23,557 bases of DNA from a virus: the IMG/VR virus record IMGVR_UViG_3300021085_000221, positions 1-23,557 of that record; one strand, given 5' to 3'. Position 1 is the first letter of the stretch, and each line of letters begins with the position of its first letter. Shown here piece by piece: positions 16,326 through 21,017 of this stretch. The notes beneath the pieces were generated by a model. The model saw only the letters and a program-made list of their open reading frames with translations, was not told where the DNA came from and did no database searches. A program made the position numbers and the translations under genes.

Positions 16326-17891
16326 TTATTTTTTCCACTTTCTATAATCTTCTAAGTTATTTATGTGACTAGAATCCATGTCATCTATCCACGGGCCTCC
16401 TCTAGTGTAGTGAATACCAGTGTAATCCCATTTAACTTTAGGGTCGTCATATCCCTCAACAAATATGTATTTTTCGGGTATTGGACTTATCTTATCTGTC
16501 CACTCAAACTGATGTAACTGTTTTCCAGTCCAAGTGTTGACAACTTCGGGTGTTAGTTTCTTACAATCTTCATGTCCATTATTAAAAAACATCATTGAAG
16601 ACCACAACTTACATGGATAGTCTATATTCACTTCTCCATCAAATTTAGTTTCATCATGTTTTATTTGTGGATATTTAATACATGCAACTGCATCATCAGG
16701 ATTTAGATAGTAAAACATTGGTAGTATAGACTTGTTGAAAATAAAATCATCATCTATAAATAAACTAAATCCTTCATAGTTTTCTAAGTATGGGATTAAG
16801 AATCTACTATATGTGAATTCAGTAGATTGATTTGCATATTCTCTAGTATACTCGGAAATTTTAGACTTGTCAAGAAATTTAATTTCGGGTGTAAACTTAT
16901 TATAGTTTACAAATCTACCACCACCGATAGACTTTTGAATAGAATGTAATAAAGATTCTTTACATATATCTTGTAGGTCGTTGTGCCTACTATCATATCC
17001 TATGTAAACATTCAAGGGTTTACCTTTAGAAAGTTTAGTAACTTTCTCACTATGTTCCCAAACATATTTTCTAAAATCTACATTACTAAAGTCTGCCTGA
17101 AATTCTATAGTACCCATTGTCCATATTGCAGAGAGACCTTTATACTTTGGTTTTCTAACTCCATTACATACTTTGTCTTGCCAATACTCTAAACATTCCT
17201 TGACTGTTATAGGTTCTACTGGTATAATATCATGAGAGTCCCACAATAATAATTCATTAGTTGGGTCTTCCATCTCTTCAAAACAACCTGAACGAACAGA
17301 GCCAGGATGTATCATTAATTGAACTTTATCACCCGTAGATTGAGTTACACCCTGTATGGGTGCCCAGAGTCCTTCTTCCATAATACTTTGAGTTAACCAA
17401 TGTGCTTTTGCACTATGATAATACATAGAATTTAATGAAACTGGAAAATCTTCAGCTTCAAAATCACCTGTTTCTAACTCATCACCAACGTAATCTTTTA
17501 TCTCTACTATTGTATCACCACTTGGTTCTGATACTGCAAATTTTGTAGAAGGCGCTCCATGTTCATTTATAGAACCTGATGTATAAACTTTTGGGAAGAA
17601 TTTATGGTATGAATTTGCCTGAAATCTAAGACCTTGCCATCCAAGTAGTTCACCACTTTTTCTTAGTGGGTCTAAGTCTGACCATTTGCATTTTTTGAGT
17701 GGTGGCATATTCTCAAACATGTATTCAAGAATTTTAAAGAATTCCGACTCCTCATCTATATTAGATAAGTCATCTAGTGAACCCAAATGCCATTGGTCTA
17801 ACTCTCTTCTTGTTCTATGAGTTAGTTCTGTAAATGACTCGGGTATCTCTAGGAATTCTTTTGTTTGCTCTAGGGTTTTTAGTTTATCCAT
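16326..17891 (-). CDS. Two-domain protein: unknown N-terminal domain plus GT8-like glycosyltransferase
   Basis: A 521-residue protein. Residues about 293-521 look like a GT-A fold glycosyltransferase related to family 8: LNVYIGYDSRHNDL at 293-306 opens the Rossmann-like half, LFIDDDFIF at 377-385 holds the DxD metal/sugar-nucleotide motif (Asp380-Asp382), and IHYTRGGPW at 493-501 resembles the GT8 C-terminal H-x(n)-KPW-like motif. Residues 1 to ~285 form a separate domain I cannot name; SIMEEGLWAPIQG followed by IHPGSVRSG at 169-202 loosely recalls ParB/sulfiredoxin-like proteins. The start is ATG 17891 with AGAGGA 8 bases upstream. It directly follows the repeat protein gene, so a virion protein could be its acceptor. 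Confidence 0.75.
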   Translation of the reverse strand: MDKLKTLEQTKEFLEIPESFTELTHRTRRELDQWHLGSLDDLSNIDEESEFFKILEYMFENMPPLKKCKWSDLDPLRKSGELLGWQGLRFQANSYHKFFPKVYTSGSINEHGAPSTKFAVSEPSGDTIVEIKDYVGDELETGDFEAEDFPVSLNSMYYHSAKAHWLTQSIMEEGLWAPIQGVTQSTGDKVQLMIHPGSVRSGCFEEMEDPTNELLLWDSHDIIPVEPITVKECLEYWQDKVCNGVRKPKYKGLSAIWTMGTIEFQADFSNVDFRKYVWEHSEKVTKLSKGKPLNVYIGYDSRHNDLQDICKESLLHSIQKSIGGGRFVNYNKFTPEIKFLDKSKISEYTREYANQSTEFTYSRFLIPYLENYEGFSLFIDDDFIFNKSILPMFYYLNPDDAVACIKYPQIKHDETKFDGEVNIDYPCKLWSSMMFFNNGHEDCKKLTPEVVNTWTGKQLHQFEWTDKISPIPEKYIFVEGYDDPKVKWDYTGIHYTRGGPWIDDMDSSHINNLEDYRKWKK

Positions 17892-17919
17892 AATATATCC
17901 TCTTACACTTATTTAGTGT

Positions 17920-19002
17920 TTAAGAAGATATAGGTGTTCCAGGCCACGTTTGTGATAAATTACCATCCCATCTAATAACAGGTGTTCTACCTTGTCTAGC
18001 ATATGTGCCAGGTTGTCTATTTTGGTATGTAAACGGTGTTTGACCCTGTCTAGCATATGTGCCAGGTTGTCTATTTTGGTATGTAAACGGTGTTTGACCC
18101 TGTCTAGCATATGTGCCAGGTTGTCTATTCTGATAAGTGAATGGAGTCTGACCTTGTCTAGCATATGTGCCAGGTTGTCTATTTTGGTATGTAAACGGTG
18201 TTTGTGCATTAACTGGATTCTGATAGATACTAGGTTGTCTATTCTGATAAGTGAATGGAGTTTGTGCATTAACTGGATTCTGATAGGTACTAGGTTGTCT
18301 ATTTTGGTATGTGAACGGTGTTCTACCTTGTCTTGCATAGGTGTTAGGTTGTCTATTCTGATAAGTGAATGGAGTCTGTCCTTGTCTTGCATAGGTGTTA
18401 GGTTGTCTGTTCTGATATGTAAACGGTGTTTGACCCTGTCTTGCATATGTTCCAGGCTGTCTGTTCTGATATGTAAATGGTGTTCTACCAGTTCTTTGAT
18501 ATGTACCAGGCTGTCTGTTACTATATGTAAATGGTACTCTGTAACTTACAGGGTTTCTGTATGTAAATGGTGACCTGTTACTATATGTAAATGGTACTCT
18601 GTAACTTACAGGGTTTCTGTATGTAAATGGTGACCTGTTCTGATAAGTGAACGGTAACTGATAACCTACTGGGTTTCTGTATGTAAATGGAGACCTTCTC
18701 TGATAAGTGAATGGTTGTCTAGCATTAGCAATATATGGAACCCTGTATGTAAATGGATTTCTATATGTAAATGGTTGTCTAGCATTCGCAATATATGGTA
18801 CACGATAGGTAAATGGGTTTCTGTATGTAAATGGTTGTCTAGCATTCGCAATATATGGAACCCTGTATGTAAATGGGTTTCTGTATGTAAAAGGAGACCT
18901 TCCATTAGCGATATATGGCACACGATAGGTAAACGGCACCCTATATGTAAATGGTTGCCTAGCGTTTCCTATATTAGGTACTTGATAATTTCCTATTGCC
19001 AT
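17920..19002 (-). CDS. Pro/Tyr-repeat protein A (PFTY repeats), probable fibre or adhesin
   Basis: A 360-residue protein: 8 leading residues, a 332-residue repeat tract (9-340) and a 20-residue tail (PVIRWDGNLSQTWPGTPISS). The tract consists of 44 units, each starting with Pro, of exactly 6, 8 or 10 residues (examples PFTYRN, PYIANARQ, PGTYARQGQT). The first half is mostly a 20-residue super-unit (8+6+6) and the second half an 18-residue one (8+10). Tyr is usually at unit position 4 or 2. No acidic residue occurs in the tract and Arg/Lys content is high, so it should be strongly basic. No Cys, signal peptide or membrane segment is seen. I know of no named function; the position next to fibre genes suggests a virion surface fibre. 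ATG 19002 follows AGGAA by 9 bases. Confidence 0.85.
   Translation of the reverse strand: MAIGNYQVPNIGNARQPFTYRVPFTYRVPYIANGRSPFTYRNPFTYRVPYIANARQPFTYRNPFTYRVPYIANARQPFTYRNPFTYRVPYIANARQPFTYQRRSPFTYRNPVGYQLPFTYQNRSPFTYRNPVSYRVPFTYSNRSPFTYRNPVSYRVPFTYSNRQPGTYQRTGRTPFTYQNRQPGTYARQGQTPFTYQNRQPNTYARQGQTPFTYQNRQPNTYARQGRTPFTYQNRQPSTYQNPVNAQTPFTYQNRQPSIYQNPVNAQTPFTYQNRQPGTYARQGQTPFTYQNRQPGTYARQGQTPFTYQNRQPGTYARQGQTPFTYQNRQPGTYARQGRTPVIRWDGNLSQTWPGTPISS
17983..18978 (-). repeat. Coding tandem repeats (54- and 60-bp super-units) in protein A
   Basis: DNA encoding residues 9-340 of protein A. Some copies are exact and adjacent, for example the 54-bp unit repeated around 18000-18115 and a 60-bp unit whose 39-base block at 18541-18579 recurs at 18601-18639. 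Others encode the same residues with different codons: PFTY appears as CCG TTT ACA TAC, CCG TTC ACA TAC and CCA TTC ACT TAT. The tract therefore mixes recent duplication with old, selected copies. Confidence 0.9.
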
Positions 19003-19013
19003 TTATATTTTTC

Positions 19014-19316
19014 CTATACTACTTCTATTAAAAGAGAACCGTAATGTCCTGTAAGAGTTCTCATATTATCAGGTACATCAATATCATCAGGATATGGAAG
19101 AACGTAAGACATTGAGATAATCTCGGTGATTATATTGTTTTCCACAATCTGTAAAAAGTTATTACAAGCCTCATCATCTACAGTAGTTCCTACCGTAAAT
19201 TCACTTTCATTTACATTAACATCTACTTGATAGTCTACACCATCAATAGTTACCTCTTTTAGAGGATTACTCTTTCTATGTTTTATTCCGTTTTTTAAAA
19301 ATGTTGTTGTTGCCAT
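19014..19316 (-). CDS. Small unknown protein between the two repeat genes
   Basis: A 100-residue soluble protein, starting MATTTFLKNGIKHRKSNPLK and then mostly acidic and beta/helix mixed (VTIDGVDYQVDVNVNESEF, later LQIVENNIITEIISMSYV). No known motif is visible. The ATG at 19316 has a strong ribosome binding site (GAGGAG) and the gene lies 11 and 15 bases from its two repeat-protein neighbours, so the three genes are probably co-transcribed. Its acidic nature beside a basic repeat protein would fit a chaperone or capping partner, but this is a guess. Confidence 0.78.
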   Translation of the reverse strand: MATTTFLKNGIKHRKSNPLKEVTIDGVDYQVDVNVNESEFTVGTTVDDEACNNFLQIVENNIITEIISMSYVLPYPDDIDVPDNMRTLTGHYGSLLIEVV

Positions 19317-19331
19317 GTTATTTTCTCCTCA

Positions 19332-20966
19332 TTATAAAATTGCTAAACTGTTTGGTGAACCACTAGGTGCGACATAAAAAGCAGCACCATTAATGTTTAC
19401 TGTTTTGTAACAGTAAGTGTCGTTGTAAGGGTAGAATGTAAACCCTGCAAAAGGATAATCATTCTGACCAGCAGGGGTTATTACTCTAAATTTTGTTGCC
19501 GGTGAAGCAGGTAAACTAACATATGCACCACTTATATAGAACTGACCAAGGGTTACTGTACCATTTGGACTAGTGCCTGGTGTAAATATTGTAAATTGTT
19601 TCCCTGTATTCTCTGACCATGGTATAGTTGGGTTTTGAGGCCAGTTACCGTTAGTTCCCAACGGATTATTTCCTGTAGGAGCAAACGGAGATTGACCAAA
19701 GTCAAAACCATTTTTCAATGAACTATACCCATAGCCAGGGTAAATAGTAGCTGAAGTTGACGTGAATGGCCCAGCAACTAATGGGTCGGGATACGGATAT
19801 GTACCTGGCGTTCTAAATGAATATGTAAATGGTGTCTGTCCATTTGCAGGATATCTTGCATTCGCAGGATATCTAGCACTGTAAGTAAAAGGTTGTCTAG
19901 CATTACTAGGTGATTGAGCATTCGCAGGATACCTAGCATTGTAAGTAAACGGTGATTGTGCGTTACTAGGTGATTGAGCATTCGCAGGATACCTAGCATT
20001 GTAAGTAAACGGTGATTGTGCGTTACTAGGACTCTGAGCGGCAGCAGGATACCTAGCATTGTAAGTAAACGGTGTTTGACCATTCGCAATAACTGGTTGT
20101 TGTGCAGATACTGGGTTTCTATAACCTCTTGGAGTTCTAGCATTCGCAATATACGGTTGTTGTGCAGATACTGGGTTTCTGTATCCTGCAGGTTGTCTAG
20201 CGTTAGCAATATATGGTTGTTGACCGTTTACAGGGTTTCTATATCCAGCAGGTTGTCTAGCGTTCGCAATATATGGGGTCTGACTGTTAGCAATATAAGG
20301 ATATGGTTGCTGAGCGTTAGCGATATAAGGCGTTTGACTGTTTGCAATATACGGATAAGGTTGTTGTGCAGATGCAATATAAGGCGATTGACTATTCGCA
20401 ATATATGGATACGGTTGTTGTGCATTCGCAATGTAAGGACTCTGACTATTAGCAATATACGGATAAGGTTGTTGTGCAGCTGCAATATATGGTGTTTGTG
20501 CATTTACTGGATTTCTGTATGTACTAGGTTGTCTTGCATTCGCAATATAAGGTGTCTGAGCGTTACTAGGATTTCTGTATGTACTAGGTTGTCTAGCATT
20601 TGCAATGTAAGGTGTCTGACTATTTGCAATGTACGGATATGGTTGCTGAGCATTTGCAATGTAAGGACTCTGACTGTTTGCTATGTACGGATATGGTTGT
20701 TGTGCATTTGCAATATATGGAGTCTGACTATTAGCAATATAAGGATACGGTTGTTGAGCGTTAGCGATATAAGGAGTTTGACTATTTGCAATATACGGAT
20801 ACGGTTGTTGAGTATTTTGTTGACCTGATGCATTATTCCACCCTGTAGGTGTTTTTACATATATTTGGTCTACAGCCTTCCACGTTGTAGAACCTGTTTT
20901 AACCCATCCACCTTGAGTTGAACTCCAACCCGAAGGTGTTTTTACCTTTTGTGACCCTGTTGCCAT
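19332..20966 (-). CDS. Pro/Tyr-repeat protein B (PYIAN repeats) with N-terminal GW units and C-terminal globular domain
   Basis: A 544-residue protein in three parts. Residues 1-54 carry GW-type units (VKTPSGWSS, GGWVKTGSTTWKAV, VKTPTGWNN) like those common in phage tail proteins. Residues 55-386 are a 332-residue tract of Pro-initiated units of 6, 8 or 10 residues, mainly PYPYIANSQT plus PYIANAQQ (18 residues together), with PFTYNARY-type units near the end. Residues 387-544 form a Gly/Tyr/Pro-rich, probably beta-rich domain with two Trp and one Cys that could be a receptor-binding tip. The tract shares unit types (PYIANARQ, PFTY, PVNAQT) with protein A, so the two are related. ATG 20966 has AAGG 11 bases upstream, and the fibre gene terminator lies just before it. 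Confidence 0.85.
   Translation of the reverse strand: MATGSQKVKTPSGWSSTQGGWVKTGSTTWKAVDQIYVKTPTGWNNASGQQNTQQPYPYIANSQTPYIANAQQPYPYIANSQTPYIANAQQPYPYIANSQSPYIANAQQPYPYIANSQTPYIANARQPSTYRNPSNAQTPYIANARQPSTYRNPVNAQTPYIAAAQQPYPYIANSQSPYIANAQQPYPYIANSQSPYIASAQQPYPYIANSQTPYIANAQQPYPYIANSQTPYIANARQPAGYRNPVNGQQPYIANARQPAGYRNPVSAQQPYIANARTPRGYRNPVSAQQPVIANGQTPFTYNARYPAAAQSPSNAQSPFTYNARYPANAQSPSNAQSPFTYNARYPANAQSPSNARQPFTYSARYPANARYPANGQTPFTYSFRTPGTYPYPDPLVAGPFTSTSATIYPGYGYSSLKNGFDFGQSPFAPTGNNPLGTNGNWPQNPTIPWSENTGKQFTIFTPGTSPNGTVTLGQFYISGAYVSLPASPATKFRVITPAGQNDYPFAGFTFYPYNDTYCYKTVNINGAAFYVAPSGSPNSLAIL
19809..20804 (-). repeat. Coding tandem repeats (54- and 60-bp super-units) in protein B
   Basis: DNA encoding residues 55-386 of protein B. 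The dominant super-units are 54 bp (10+8 residues) and 60 bp (8+6+6 residues). A 50-base block at 19921-19970 recurs exactly at 19981-20030. Elsewhere copies differ at synonymous sites, for example the Ile-Ala-Asn codons of PYIAN. The region leaves several other frames open by chance. Confidence 0.9.
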
Positions 20967-20989
20967 ATTCTATATTACCTTATAAAGTT

Positions 20990-21017
20990 AAAAATTAAAT
21001 ACTCTTACTAAGAGTAT
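20990..21017 (-). terminator. Terminator containing the stop codon of the fibre gene
   Basis: Minus-strand hairpin at 21017-20999: a 9-base inverted repeat around one central base (ATACTCTTA G TAAGAGTAT), realistically a 7-bp stem with a TAGTA loop. It is followed by a T-rich run broken by AA (TTAATTTTT). The TAG stop of the fibre gene lies within the hairpin, mostly in its loop. The interrupted T run suggests partial rather than full termination. Confidence 0.6.

Noticed and set aside
16755-16762. Plus-strand TATAAATA
   Set aside because: It lies inside the minus-strand glycosyltransferase gene with no plus-strand gene after it; probably chance in AT-rich DNA.
17913-18446. A second minus-strand frame inside protein A (HTKIDNLAHMLD repeats)
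   Set aside because: It is the same repeat DNA read in another frame. There is no independent start signal and the unit pattern follows from protein A.
17992-18573. A 193-codon plus-strand open frame across the repeat gene
   Set aside because: The low-complexity repeat DNA lacks stops in several frames. The product is a repetitive Cys/Leu/Ser-rich shadow with no ribosome binding site, while the minus-strand protein follows a clean unit pattern.
17983-20804. CRISPR-like array
   Set aside because: The 54/60-bp periodicity has no unique spacers, lies fully in coding frames and encodes regular peptide units.
20016-20828. A 270-codon plus-strand open frame across protein B repeats
   Set aside because: Same cause: a shadow of the 54/60-bp coding repeats, with composition (Arg/Ser/Cys/Trp) unlike any neighbouring gene.
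17920-20966. Collagen-like Gly-X-Y protein
   Set aside because: Gly is not at every third position; the period is set by Pro at 6, 8 or 10 residues, so a collagen triple helix is excluded.
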